A stretch of 64,000 nt of DNA, taken from assembly GCA_021798115.1 (NCBI GenBank), contig JAJZYM010000006.1, positions 26,627-90,626 of the forward strand, written 5' to 3'. The translations under genes were made by a program, and so were the position numbers. Positions 8,894-16,328 of this stretch are shown one piece after another. A model generated the notes under the pieces. That model saw only the letters and a list, made by a program, of their open reading frames with translations, did no database searches and had not been told where the DNA came from. Source of the stretch: Pseudomonadota bacterium. Lineage in GTDB: Bacteria; Pseudomonadota; Gammaproteobacteria; JAKAQQ01. Every line of letters begins with the position of its first letter. Position 1 is the stretch's first letter.

Positions 8894-9499
8894 TCAGGCC
8901 GCATAGGGTCGACGCCCGTCGAGGGCACAACCGAGCGTGGCGCCATCGAGATACTCGAGTTCGCCTCCGGCGGGAACACCGTGGGCGAGACGCGAACTCG
9001 CCACCCCGGCCTCGGCGCAGAGAGCGGCGATCACCTGGGCGGTGGCCTCGCCTTCGACGGTGGGGTTGGTGGCCAGGATCACTTCGCGCACCTCGCCGTC
9101 GCGCAGACGCGCGTGCAACCGTCCGAGACCAAGCTCTTCGGGGCCGACACCGTCCAGGGGCGAGAGATGGCCAAAGAGAACGAAATAGAGACCGTCGTAC
9201 CGTCCCGTCGCTTCGAACGCCATGAGGTCGGCGGGCGATTCGACGACGCAGAGAAGCGTCCGGTTGCGCCGTGTCGCACGGCACAGCTCGCACGTCTCGT
9301 CCTCGCAGTACATACGGCAGTCACGGCAGCGACCGACACTCGTGCACACCCGTTCGAGCGCGGCCTGGAGACGGCGCGCTTCGTGCCGTTCGTCGCGAAG
9401 CAGAAAGAAGGCCATCCGCTGAGCGGTGCGCGGGCCCACGCCGGGAAGCGTGCGCAGCGCGTCGACGAGCTCGCGGACGGCGGGCGAAAACTCTTTCAT
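8894..9499 (-). CDS. recR: Recombination protein RecR
   Basis: RecR works with RecO (encoded 8 kb away) in RecFOR-mediated RecA loading. Seen: the helix-hairpin-helix LRTLPGVGPRTAQRMAF, a four-cysteine zinc finger (CRDCRMYCEDETCELC), and a Toprim domain starting CVVESPADLMAFEATG. The ATG at 9499 gives 201 residues, the usual length. It lies 64 bases after dnaX; the ybaB/ebfC gene that normally sits between dnaX and recR is not there. Confidence 0.95.
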   Translation of the reverse strand: MKEFSPAVRELVDALRTLPGVGPRTAQRMAFFLLRDERHEARRLQAALERVCTSVGRCRDCRMYCEDETCELCRATRRNRTLLCVVESPADLMAFEATGRYDGLYFVLFGHLSPLDGVGPEELGLGRLHARLRDGEVREVILATNPTVEGEATAQVIAALCAEAGVASSRLAHGVPAGGELEYLDGATLGCALDGRRPYAA

Positions 9500-9563
9500 C
9501 TCCTCCGCCCCCCGCACCGGCGGGAACGACGGCGGTCCACGGGAAGAACCTCGGGCGTCACGG

Positions 9564-11237
9564 TCATTTCTCCTCGGGGTTGCGGACGGTTCCGCCGCGG
9601 ATCCGTCCTCCCCAATTCTGCACGATGTCCTGGACGATTGGATCGTCGCGAAACGCCGTCTCGAGCGTCTCCTGGCTCTGTTCGTCGGCACGGCGTCGCA
9701 GGCGCGCGTAGGTCGGGAAATCGGCGTCTTCGCGAACGATGATCCGAAGATCACGAACCCGGCTGTCCCAGGAGGCGAGGGCATGCTTCAGCGTTTCTTC
9801 CGTCCGGGGGACGATGAGATCGGCGTGGGCCTTGGCCACACAGAGAACCAGACGACCCTCGGAATCGAGGTTCTCCCAGCCGAGATGAGAGGCGGCCTCA
9901 CGCACGATGCCCTGGAGCGGAAGACGCGCGACGGTCTCGGGCCAGGTCGTGGGGTCGAGCGGCGTAGGTTCCGCGCCATGAGGGGCCTCCGCCGGAGGCG
10001 GGGACGGAGGAGTCGAGGCGCGGGCCGCCGCAGGACGGACGGCGGTGGCGCGAGCCGGAGACGATGGGGAGCGGGGAGCCGCGGCCTCCGGGGCGCGGTT
10101 TCTGTCGTGTGTGCCGCCCTGTGCACGGGGGGGTGGGAGCGGCGCCTCGCCGCTGGCGGCCTCGAGCGCCAGGGGACGAAGTGCCACCATGCGAACCACC
10201 GCCATGCGCAGCACGGTGCGCGGATCGTCGCAGATCCGGAGTTCCTCGTACGCCTTGCAGGCAATCTCGTAGAAAAGTTGAACCGTCTCGGGGGCGAGTC
10301 GAGGACCCTCGCGCGTCGCCGCCGCGTCGAGCTGTTCGAGGGCGATCCGGGACAAAAGAGCCAGGAGGCGCTCGACGAGGACCCGGGGATCGAGCCCACG
10401 CTCCTCGACCTGAGACAGGAAAGACCGCACGCCTTCCACGTGTTCCTGCTCGATGTCGCGTAGGAGGGTCACGAGCCGTTCCTCGTCGATCGTGCCGAGA
10501 AGAGCGGCGATCTCTTCGCCCCGCAGTGTCCCGTCGCCGTAGGCGATCGCCTGATCCACGAGGCTGAGTGCATCGCGGAGGCTCCCTTCCGCCGCCTGGG
10601 CCACGAGCCGAAGGCTCTCCTTGTCGTAGCGGACGCCCTCCTCATCAAGAATGTGTGCGAGACGCGCACCCGACGCTTCGGGCGGAACCCGGCGCAGACT
10701 GAGGCGCAGACAGCGCGACAGCACGGTCGCCGGCACTTTGTCCGGGTCGGTCGTCGCCAGAATGAAGACCACGTGCGGCGGTGGTTCCTCGAGCGTCTTG
10801 AGCAGTGCGTTGAACGAATGTCCCGAAAGCATGTGGACTTCGTCGATGAGATAGACGCGGAAGCGGCCGGCCGCGGGCGCGTAGGGGACATTGGCCAGAA
10901 GCTCCCGCGTTTCCTCGACACGGGTCCGGGACGCCGCATCGATCTCGAGGAAATCGACGAATTGACCGGCTTCGAGCGCCCGGCAGGCCGGGCACTCGTT
11001 GCACGGCTCCGCGACGACCCCGCGTTCGCAGTTGAGAGCCTTGGCCACGAGCCGCGCGAGCGTCGTCTTGCCGACGCCGCGCACCCCGGTGAAGAGGAGC
11101 ACGGGATGAAGGCGCCCGCGACCGAGGGCATTCTGGAGGACGCGGACCGCCGGCTCTTGACCGACGACATCGGCAAAACGCTGCGGACGCCACTTGCGGG
11201 CCAGCGAGAAAGTCGTCGGTTCCGAAGCGGCCATCAT
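9564..11237 (-). CDS. dnaX: DNA polymerase III subunit gamma/tau
   Basis: Clamp-loader ATPase of the replicative polymerase. Seen: Walker A GVRGVGKTT, zinc-binding cysteines in EPCNECPACRAL, the DEVH Walker B (VYLIDEVHMLSGHSF), sensor 1 (ATTDPDKVPATVLSRCL), and a Pro/Ala-rich linker before the tau-type C-terminal domain (ETLKHALASWDSRVRDL). The ATG at 11237 overlaps the upstream DUF302 stop (TGATG). 557 residues; an A-rich slippery site for a gamma form was not apparent in the linker region. Confidence 0.95.
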   Translation of the reverse strand: MMAASEPTTFSLARKWRPQRFADVVGQEPAVRVLQNALGRGRLHPVLLFTGVRGVGKTTLARLVAKALNCERGVVAEPCNECPACRALEAGQFVDFLEIDAASRTRVEETRELLANVPYAPAAGRFRVYLIDEVHMLSGHSFNALLKTLEEPPPHVVFILATTDPDKVPATVLSRCLRLSLRRVPPEASGARLAHILDEEGVRYDKESLRLVAQAAEGSLRDALSLVDQAIAYGDGTLRGEEIAALLGTIDEERLVTLLRDIEQEHVEGVRSFLSQVEERGLDPRVLVERLLALLSRIALEQLDAAATREGPRLAPETVQLFYEIACKAYEELRICDDPRTVLRMAVVRMVALRPLALEAASGEAPLPPPRAQGGTHDRNRAPEAAAPRSPSSPARATAVRPAAARASTPPSPPPAEAPHGAEPTPLDPTTWPETVARLPLQGIVREAASHLGWENLDSEGRLVLCVAKAHADLIVPRTEETLKHALASWDSRVRDLRIIVREDADFPTYARLRRRADEQSQETLETAFRDDPIVQDIVQNWGGRIRGGTVRNPEEK

Positions 11238-11635
11238 CACGTGGGGGCGAGAGTGTCGGCGATCCTGTGGAGTTTCGTCCGCACCCGGTGGGCCACGGCC
11301 GCGATCTCGGGTTTGGCCACGAGTGCAAGAACGGCCTCCGGATCCATGAAGACGACATCGACACGCCCATCGGATCGCCCGCGGAGGACGACGTTGCAGG
11401 GCAGAAGGGCCCCGAGATCGGGATCGGCGGACAACGCCGCATGCGCTTCTTGCGGATTGCAGGCCCCGAGGATGACGTACGGGGGGATGGTGACGCCAAG
11501 TTTCCGGGCGAGCGTCTGCGCGACATCCACGGTCGAGAGAACGCCGAACCCTTCGGCCGAAAGCGCTTCCGTCACCCGCCGCCCGGCCTCCTCGAAGGGG
11601 CCGGGGATCGTTACGGAAAAGGTATAGTTTGACAC
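11237..11635 (-). CDS. DUF302 domain protein
   Basis: A 132-residue protein of the DUF302 family: it contains the pattern GVLSTVDVAQTLARKLG, YVILGACNPQEAHAAL and LLPCNVVLRG, with the conserved Asn-Pro-x2-Ala and Pro-Cys-Asn-Val positions. No enzymatic role is established for the family. The GTG at 11635 follows GGGAGGTCG and gives the natural domain start. Its stop overlaps the dnaX ATG, so a gene of unknown function leads the dnaX-recR operon here, which I do not recognise as a standard arrangement. Confidence 0.82.
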   Translation of the reverse strand: MSNYTFSVTIPGPFEEAGRRVTEALSAEGFGVLSTVDVAQTLARKLGVTIPPYVILGACNPQEAHAALSADPDLGALLPCNVVLRGRSDGRVDVVFMDPEAVLALVAKPEIAAVAHRVRTKLHRIADTLAPT

Positions 11636-11729
11636 GGTACCACGACCTCCCGGAGCACACCCTCCACGGTGGGGCGCCTCGCCCGGCGCTCCACGCGAAG
11701 CGGCCTGTCTGCGCCTGCATCGCCCCGCC

Positions 11730-11735
11730 AGTATA
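11730..11735 (-). promoter_or_regulatory. Candidate -10 box for the DUF302-dnaX-recR operon
   Basis: TATACT on the minus strand, 95 bases upstream of the DUF302 start in an otherwise GC-rich gap. No convincing -35 hexamer is visible at 17 bases, so this is weak. Confidence 0.3.
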
Positions 11736-12204
11736 ACGACGGAACCACCCGCCCCTCCCCCGCTTCGCGCACCCCCCGCCGAGATGCCGCACCAGAACGC
11801 CGACGTGGGATCATCCCACGGCCACCGGCGCGACGAGTGCCTCAACGAGCACGGGTTCACCCACCTGGTGCATGCCCGCCCCACGATCGAGACATGGCGC
11901 AGAGAAGACAACGAACAGCGACCGAAAAAGACATGGGGTGGGATGACCCCGTCCGCCGATGCCAGTCAACTGGCATCGACGACCATCAACCCCGGACTCT
12001 AGATTGACCCGCTACTGAAAACGGGGGACGTCGGAGCAACGCCGTGTGGACGATGGGTGTGGATGTGATTGATCCGGACGTGGCGGCAACAGCACTGAAC
12101 AGCTTTGCCTTCGACGACTTGCTGCGTTTCCGTGTCAGCTCTAACGTCAACTTAACTGTACGCACAGTTCTCGCGTCGCCGTCCCGGCACCGGCCGAGCT
12201 GTGA
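11736..12204. other. Gene-free stretch at the left edge of the accessory island
   Basis: No coding frame with family features was found. It carries two palindromes (around 11805-11819, and 11958-11977) and composition changes from GC-rich operon DNA towards a more mixed composition, so the left boundary of the accessory island probably lies here. Confidence 0.5.
11958..11977. repeat. 20-base palindrome
   Basis: GATGCCAGTCAACTGGCATC: 9-base arms separated by 2 bases. There is no T-run, so it looks more like a protein-binding site or IS remnant than a terminator. Confidence 0.55.
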
Positions 12205-12438
12205 GGCATTCCACCCATCCCCATCCGCTCCGCACCCGACGCCCCCGAGGACGCCGGCGACCCCGAGCGCTTCCAAGCCCTGTGGCAGGCCAACCGTGCC
12301 GTCGCTGAAGCTTATGGCTTCACCGCCACCGACCTCGCCGCCATCCTCGACACCTTCCCCGTCTTCGCCCGAAAACGCCCCTCTTTCCACGCCTACCTCC
12401 TCGATCACATTGCCGAATGGGTCAACGAAGCCCGATAG
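12205..12438 (+). pseudogene. C-terminal fragment of a large DNA methylase/restriction-type protein
   Basis: After an in-frame stop at 12202 the frame encodes about 77 residues ending in TAG at 12436-12438, without a start codon or ribosome site. The segment DPERFQALWQANRAVAEAYG, then DLAAILDTFPVFARKRPSF, then LDHIAEWVNEAR resembles the extreme C-terminus of Eco57I-like/type IIG methylase-nucleases as I remember them. Interpreted as the stub left after deletion of a large defence gene. The family call is from memory of the pattern only. Confidence 0.45.
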
Positions 12439-12478
12439 ACCGGCCTTCCCTACTCCCGGCCAGCGGCGGCGGTTCATC

Positions 12479-12510
12479 TTGCATTTTAATATTTGCAATG
12501 TTAAAATGCA
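12479..12510 (+). promoter_or_regulatory. Promoter overlapped by a 10-base-arm palindrome
   Basis: TTGCAT (12479-12484), 17-base spacer, TAAAAT (12502-12507), upstream of the GIY-YIG gene. The same DNA forms an inverted repeat with arms TGCATTTTAA (12480-12489) and TTAAAATGCA (12501-12510). A repressor bound here would block the promoter; the XRE/ImmA protein two genes later is the obvious candidate. Confidence 0.6.
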
Positions 12511-12544
12511 CTACGTCGAATCGTTCTGACCCAGGAGATTGGTC

Positions 12545-12832
12545 ATGACCAGAAAGACTGTCCCTTTCAACAAGACCGGTATCGGCAAACTGCCGAACAA
12601 CGCGCCCGCCACCTACCGAATCCAGACCGCCGGTGGCAAGACCAACTACGTCGGCGTGGCCAAACGTGGCCGCGTGCGGGAACGCATAGCCGAGCACCTG
12701 CCGGGCGCCAAGGACTACATTCCGGGCGCGAAAGTCGTCGTTGAACAACAGCCGAACATCGGTACCGCACGCGGCAAGGAAGCGCGCGCCATTCGGCGCG
12801 GGCAGCCGAGATACAACAGGCAGGGCAGGTGA
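12545..12832 (+). CDS. Small GIY-YIG-like protein
   Basis: 95 residues with TYRIQTAGGKTNYVGVAKRG near the N-terminus, matching the GIY-x-YIG core of minimal GIY-YIG nucleases, and the end EARAIRRGQPRYNRQGR. Proteins of this size and pattern are annotated as GIY-YIG family; nuclease activity is not shown. ATG at 12545 follows AGGAG with 7-base spacing. It is the first gene of a likely operon with the XRE/ImmA regulator 7 bases downstream. Confidence 0.6.
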   Translation: MTRKTVPFNKTGIGKLPNNAPATYRIQTAGGKTNYVGVAKRGRVRERIAEHLPGAKDYIPGAKVVVEQQPNIGTARGKEARAIRRGQPRYNRQGR

Positions 12833-12839
12833 GACAGCC

Positions 12840-13955
12840 ATGAGTGACCTCATCGCACGCCGACTGAAGTATGCGCGCGAAGCCAAGGGCTGGACCCAGG
12901 CAGAGCTTTCAAAAAAGTTCGGCTTCAAGGACCGCCAGACGCTGGCCGCCATCGAGGCCGGCCAGCGCAAGATGACGGCCGACGAATTGGTGCGCGCAAT
13001 TGACATCTTCAAGCTCGATCTCGATTTCTTCACCGATTCGTTTCGGCTGGTCGGCGAGGGCAGCTTCAACTGGCGCGCCGACCCGCGCGCGGCTGCCGGT
13101 CTGCACACGAACTTCGAGGAAAAGGCCGGCCGCTGGATCGCGACCTATCGTCAATTGGGCGAGGATCAGGGCGTCACGCCGACTGTGCTGCACAAACATC
13201 TGCCCTTGAACGTGCGTCACACGTTTGAGGATGCGATGGCTGCAGCGGAAGCGCTGGGGCGCGAGTGGCAATTGGGCGATCGACCTGCACAGAAGCTGGA
13301 GCAAGCCGTGGAACATGAACTCGGCGCGCTGATCCTGTACGTGGATGCACCGGCGGGTGTGTCCGGTGCGGCCTGCCAACTTCCAGGAATGAGTACGATC
13401 TTGATCAACCGCAACGAACCCGAAGGGCGCCGCCATTTCGATCTGGCCCACGAGTGCTTTCACCTTCTGACCTGGGAGCAGATGGCGCCGGAGCACACCG
13501 AGTCGATCGAAACCAGCTACCGGGGCAAGGGCAAGCACAAGCGGATCGAGCAGCTTGCCAACATTTTCGCCTCGGCGTTGCTCATGCCCGAGCGGGCCTT
13601 GAACCCGTTGTGGCAGGCGCGCGGTGAGGAAAACATCAACCGCTGGCTGAACCGGACGGCAAGCGCGTTTCTGGTGAGTGCACAGGCGCTCCGGTATCGG
13701 CTGAAAAACCTCGGCTGGCTTTCGAAAGCGGACGAACTCGACATTCAGGATACGGCACTGATCGCCAACGGCCGTCCGCAGATAGAACAGAGAAAGCCGC
13801 GCTTGTTCAACGAGGATTTCGTGCGGCGTGTGCAGAAGGCGATCGAGAACGGAGACCTTTCGGTGCGCCGCGCCGCCTCGCTGCTGGACTGCACCGTTGA
13901 AGACCTCGCAGACCTGTTTCGCGATTACGGCTTCCCCGTACCGTTCGATCTCTGA
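12840..13955 (+). CDS. XRE-family regulator fused to ImmA/IrrE metallopeptidase
   Basis: 371 residues. Residues about 1-65 form an XRE helix-turn-helix (LKYAREAKGWTQAELSKKFG, LAAIEAGQRKM). The middle carries the ImmA/IrrE (M78, COG2856) zinc-protease motif DLAHECFHLLTW with HExxH. The C-terminal third ends in helical segments (SVRRAASLLDCTVEDLADLF). Such proteins typically repress a target operon and cleave a partner repressor when a signal arrives. ATG at 12840 is the first methionine that gives a complete HTH. It lies between the GIY-YIG and PIN genes and probably autoregulates the promoter at 12479. Confidence 0.88.
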   Translation: MSDLIARRLKYAREAKGWTQAELSKKFGFKDRQTLAAIEAGQRKMTADELVRAIDIFKLDLDFFTDSFRLVGEGSFNWRADPRAAAGLHTNFEEKAGRWIATYRQLGEDQGVTPTVLHKHLPLNVRHTFEDAMAAAEALGREWQLGDRPAQKLEQAVEHELGALILYVDAPAGVSGAACQLPGMSTILINRNEPEGRRHFDLAHECFHLLTWEQMAPEHTESIETSYRGKGKHKRIEQLANIFASALLMPERALNPLWQARGEENINRWLNRTASAFLVSAQALRYRLKNLGWLSKADELDIQDTALIANGRPQIEQRKPRLFNEDFVRRVQKAIENGDLSVRRAASLLDCTVEDLADLFRDYGFPVPFDL

Positions 13956-13970
13956 GGCGAAGATCGGGTT

Positions 13971-14480
13971 GTGGATCGCGGTCAGGTCATCCTCGTGGAC
14001 ACCAACGTCATCATCGAATCGGTTCGCGTGAGCTGCTGGAGTGCCCTAAAGGCGCATTTCAGCATGGAAACCGTGGACAAGTGCTGCGAGGAAGCCCGCT
14101 CGGGCGAGCGACGCCGGCCAAATTACGTGGTCGTGGACGAGGATGCACTGCGCGTGGGGGTGAAGATCCATCCGGTTTCCGCGCGGGAACTGGCGACGCT
14201 TGCCGTGCACGACCCCGATTCCAGGGGGCTGGACGCCGGTGAGCGCCATCTGTGGGCGCATGCCCGGACGAGGGGCGACGCCTGGTTGGCGAGTTCCGCA
14301 GACCACGCCGCAGTCTGCTCGGCAGCACGCCTCGGGTGGATGGATCGTCTCGTGTCCCTCGAAGAGCTTGCCAGGACAGCCGGCGCCCATCGAGCTGCCG
14401 GGAAGCTGAAGGACCAATTCAGCACAGCCCGCCTCTCGAAATGGCGCACCATCATCCTTCTGGAGGGCGGCCTGTCATGA
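13971..14480 (+). CDS. PIN-like domain protein, putative RNase
   Basis: 169 residues. The N-terminus VILVDTNVIIESV carries the first PIN-domain aspartate; later acidic positions lie near LDAGERHLWAHA and the DAWLASSADHAAV segment, the usual order for PIN nucleases. GTG start at 13971, 15 bases after the XRE/ImmA stop. Its stop overlaps the ATG of the next frame (ATGA). Pairing of XRE-COG2856 regulators with PIN or other effectors is described among predicted toxin-antitoxin and defence loci; the target here is unknown. Confidence 0.72.
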   Translation: MDRGQVILVDTNVIIESVRVSCWSALKAHFSMETVDKCCEEARSGERRRPNYVVVDEDALRVGVKIHPVSARELATLAVHDPDSRGLDAGERHLWAHARTRGDAWLASSADHAAVCSAARLGWMDRLVSLEELARTAGAHRAAGKLKDQFSTARLSKWRTIILLEGGLS

Positions 14481-14722
14481 AGTGCTTTTCCGTTTTCGAA
14501 AGCGTGCGGCATCTCACCGAGCAATACCGCAGCTTCATCCCAAGTTCCTACCGGCTGGCCGATCCGGAGCTGCGCACCCAATTCGAGGAGCACGTGAACG
14601 GCACCGACGTGATGGTCAAGGGGCCGTATGTCACGCTGGCGCACGATTTTTCCCCCGAACGACCGCTGGCAAAGTTGCTGGCCAGGCGTGGGGCACCCGG
14701 ATCTCGCGCGATTGAACTTTGA
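14477..14722 (+). pseudogene. N-terminal fragment of a DEAD/DEAH helicase-like protein
   Basis: Starts at an ATG overlapping the PIN stop and encodes 81 residues before a stop. FSVFESVRHLTEQYRSFI, DPELRTQFEEHVNG and VKGPYVTLAHDFS resemble the N-terminal region of large DEAD/DEAH-box helicases found in defence islands (DUF1998/DISARM-like group), ahead of the motor domain. The motor motifs are absent: sequence similarity stops near LAKLLARRG. Interpreted as a truncated gene that was once co-transcribed with the PIN gene. Confidence 0.5.
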
Positions 14723-14728
14723 GAGTAC

Positions 14729-14875
14729 ATGTTGACCCAATCGCCGGCTTTCGCCCATCAGATCTGGCAGTCCAGCCAAGGCGAGTTCAACCCCGATGAG
14801 ATCGCGCGGGGCATGAAGATTGCGCGTCGCAACTATCGGGATATCCTGAAAGGCAAAAACCCCGCATTCCGCTGA
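14729..14875 (+). pseudogene. C-terminal remnant of an unidentified gene
   Basis: A 48-codon frame beginning with ATG (14729) and ending TGA: QSPAFAHQIWQSSQGEFNP, then DEIARGMKIARRNYRDIL. The composition and absence of a ribosome site suggest the tail of a longer protein whose body was deleted together with the helicase motor. Family not recognised; it could also be a genuine small protein. Confidence 0.35.
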
Positions 14876-14922
14876 CGGAAAGCCGCCTGCATCCCTAAGT
14901 CCGAAACCCACGACGATCTGAA

Positions 14923-15113
14923 ACGCCGCCTCGTACACCACCGCCGCGCTCGGGGGGCTTCCGATCGCCGGGGCCACGGCCCGTGGACGGGATCTTCCGC
15001 CCGAGCCCTTTCTCCTCGCGGTCCTCTTCGGGGCCAACCTGGGCGCCCCCCTCGCCTTCCCGACGGACGTTCTCGGGATGACCGCCGCGGGCTACGCTTT
15101 CGCCCCGCCCGCC
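14923..15113 (+). pseudogene. Decayed membrane-transporter fragment (SLC13/DASS-like)
   Basis: A GC-rich open stretch after a stop at 14920 reads TTAALGGLPIAGATARG and PFLLAVLFGANLGAPLAFPT, then DVLGMTAAGYAF, resembling the final conserved segments of anion:sodium symporters of the SLC13 type. No start, no upstream domain, and it runs into the convergent isomerase gene. Likely the 3' stub of a gene cut by the island insertion. Confidence 0.3.
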
Positions 15114-15143
15114 GGACGAGATTCCCACTCCAGGATCTCGCTC

Positions 15144-16328
15144 TCAGGAGAGCAGGAGGTCGCGGACCTCGTGACAGGCTCCCATCGTGTGGTAATCGCA
15201 TTTGCCCGCCGGGCTCTTCTCGTCGCTGTACTTGGTGTTGTCCCGCCGGAGGATCCGGTACCAGGCACCGTAGCGGTGATCGACGAAAAACTGCCAGGCG
15301 TACCGCCAGAGCCGGTCGTACCACTCCCAGTAGTGCGCGTCACCGGTGGCGAGAGCGAGGCGCGCCGAGGCGGCGATGGCTTCCGCCTGGACCCAGAAAT
15401 ACTTGTCGTCATCGACGGGGCTTCCGTCCGGGTCGAGCCCGTAATAGAGACCGCCGAAGCGCTCGTCCCACCCGAGCCGGACGTGGCGGTCGAAGAGCCA
15501 GCGTGCCCGCTCGAGGCGCCACTCCGAGGCACGCAGCCGCTCGAGGGTCAGAAGCAGTTTGGCCCACTCGATCTGGTGCCCGACCTGAACTCCCCAGGGG
15601 CGGAAGAGATGTTTGGGATTCTCCCGGTTGTAGTCCCAATCAATGTTCCAGTCCGCGTCGTAGTGTTCCCAGACGACGCCTCCGGCGAGTCCGCCCTGGC
15701 GGCACACGATGCGATCGGCGACGAGTTCCGCACGGTCCAGGAAGGCCGTCCGGCCCGTGGCCGCGTGGGCCGCGATGAGCGCCTCGCAAAGATGCATGTT
15801 GGCGTTCTGCCCGCGGTAAGACGAAAACACCCAGCGCTCGTCCGCCTCGTCGCGGTAAAGGCCGTGCGCGGGCTCGAAGAAGCGCTCCTCGAGAAGGGCC
15901 CAGGTTTCGTCGAGCCACGCCGCCGCCCCGTCGTAGCCCGCCTCGAGCGCCGTCGCGTAAGCCAAAAGCACAAAAGCCATGCCGTAGGCGTGGCGCGTGC
16001 GGTCCTCCGGGATCCCGTCCCGGAGGGTCCAGGCGTAGGCCCCCGTGGCGGGGTCGCGGTGAACCTCGCGCAGGAAGCGCAACCCGTGCTCCATCCGCAC
16101 GCGGTCGTCGGGATCGCCAAACGCCCACCACGCCCGGGCGTGGTTGACGACGAAACGCGTGCTGCTCACGAGATGACGGTGGCGCCGATCGTAGACGGTG
16201 CCGTCGTCCTTGAAATAATGGAAAAACCCTCCCGCCGGATCGAGGGCGTGCGGCCGGTAGAACGCGAGGATCTCGCGGATGTGTTCCGCGAGAAACGCGG
16301 GCGAGCGGAAATCAGGCCCGGCTCGCAC
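15144..16328 (-). CDS. AGE-family epimerase, probable D-mannose isomerase
   Basis: 394 residues of the (alpha/alpha)6-barrel N-acylglucosamine 2-epimerase superfamily: VSSTRFVVNHARAWWAFG, RHAYGMAFVLLAYATALEAG, YRGQNANMHLCEALIAAH and VGHQIEWAKLLLTLERL are typical positions. Substrate cannot be read directly, but the operon (fructokinase-like kinase and hexose transporter) and the divergent alpha-mannosidase argue for mannose to fructose isomerisation; YihS-like or cellobiose epimerase roles are alternatives. GTG at 16328 overlaps the kinase gene by 17 bases; the longer frame upstream has no family residues. Confidence 0.83.
   Translation of the reverse strand: MRAGPDFRSPAFLAEHIREILAFYRPHALDPAGGFFHYFKDDGTVYDRRHRHLVSSTRFVVNHARAWWAFGDPDDRVRMEHGLRFLREVHRDPATGAYAWTLRDGIPEDRTRHAYGMAFVLLAYATALEAGYDGAAAWLDETWALLEERFFEPAHGLYRDEADERWVFSSYRGQNANMHLCEALIAAHAATGRTAFLDRAELVADRIVCRQGGLAGGVVWEHYDADWNIDWDYNRENPKHLFRPWGVQVGHQIEWAKLLLTLERLRASEWRLERARWLFDRHVRLGWDERFGGLYYGLDPDGSPVDDDKYFWVQAEAIAASARLALATGDAHYWEWYDRLWRYAWQFFVDHRYGAWYRILRRDNTKYSDEKSPAGKCDYHTMGACHEVRDLLLS

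Noticed and set aside
9900-10100. Programmed frameshift for a short dnaX product
   Set aside because: No A-rich slippery heptamer was seen in the linker region.
12044-12529. 161-codon frame with Pro/Ser-rich product
   Set aside because: The product is low complexity; the other frame holds recognisable methylase-tail sequence ending at 12438.
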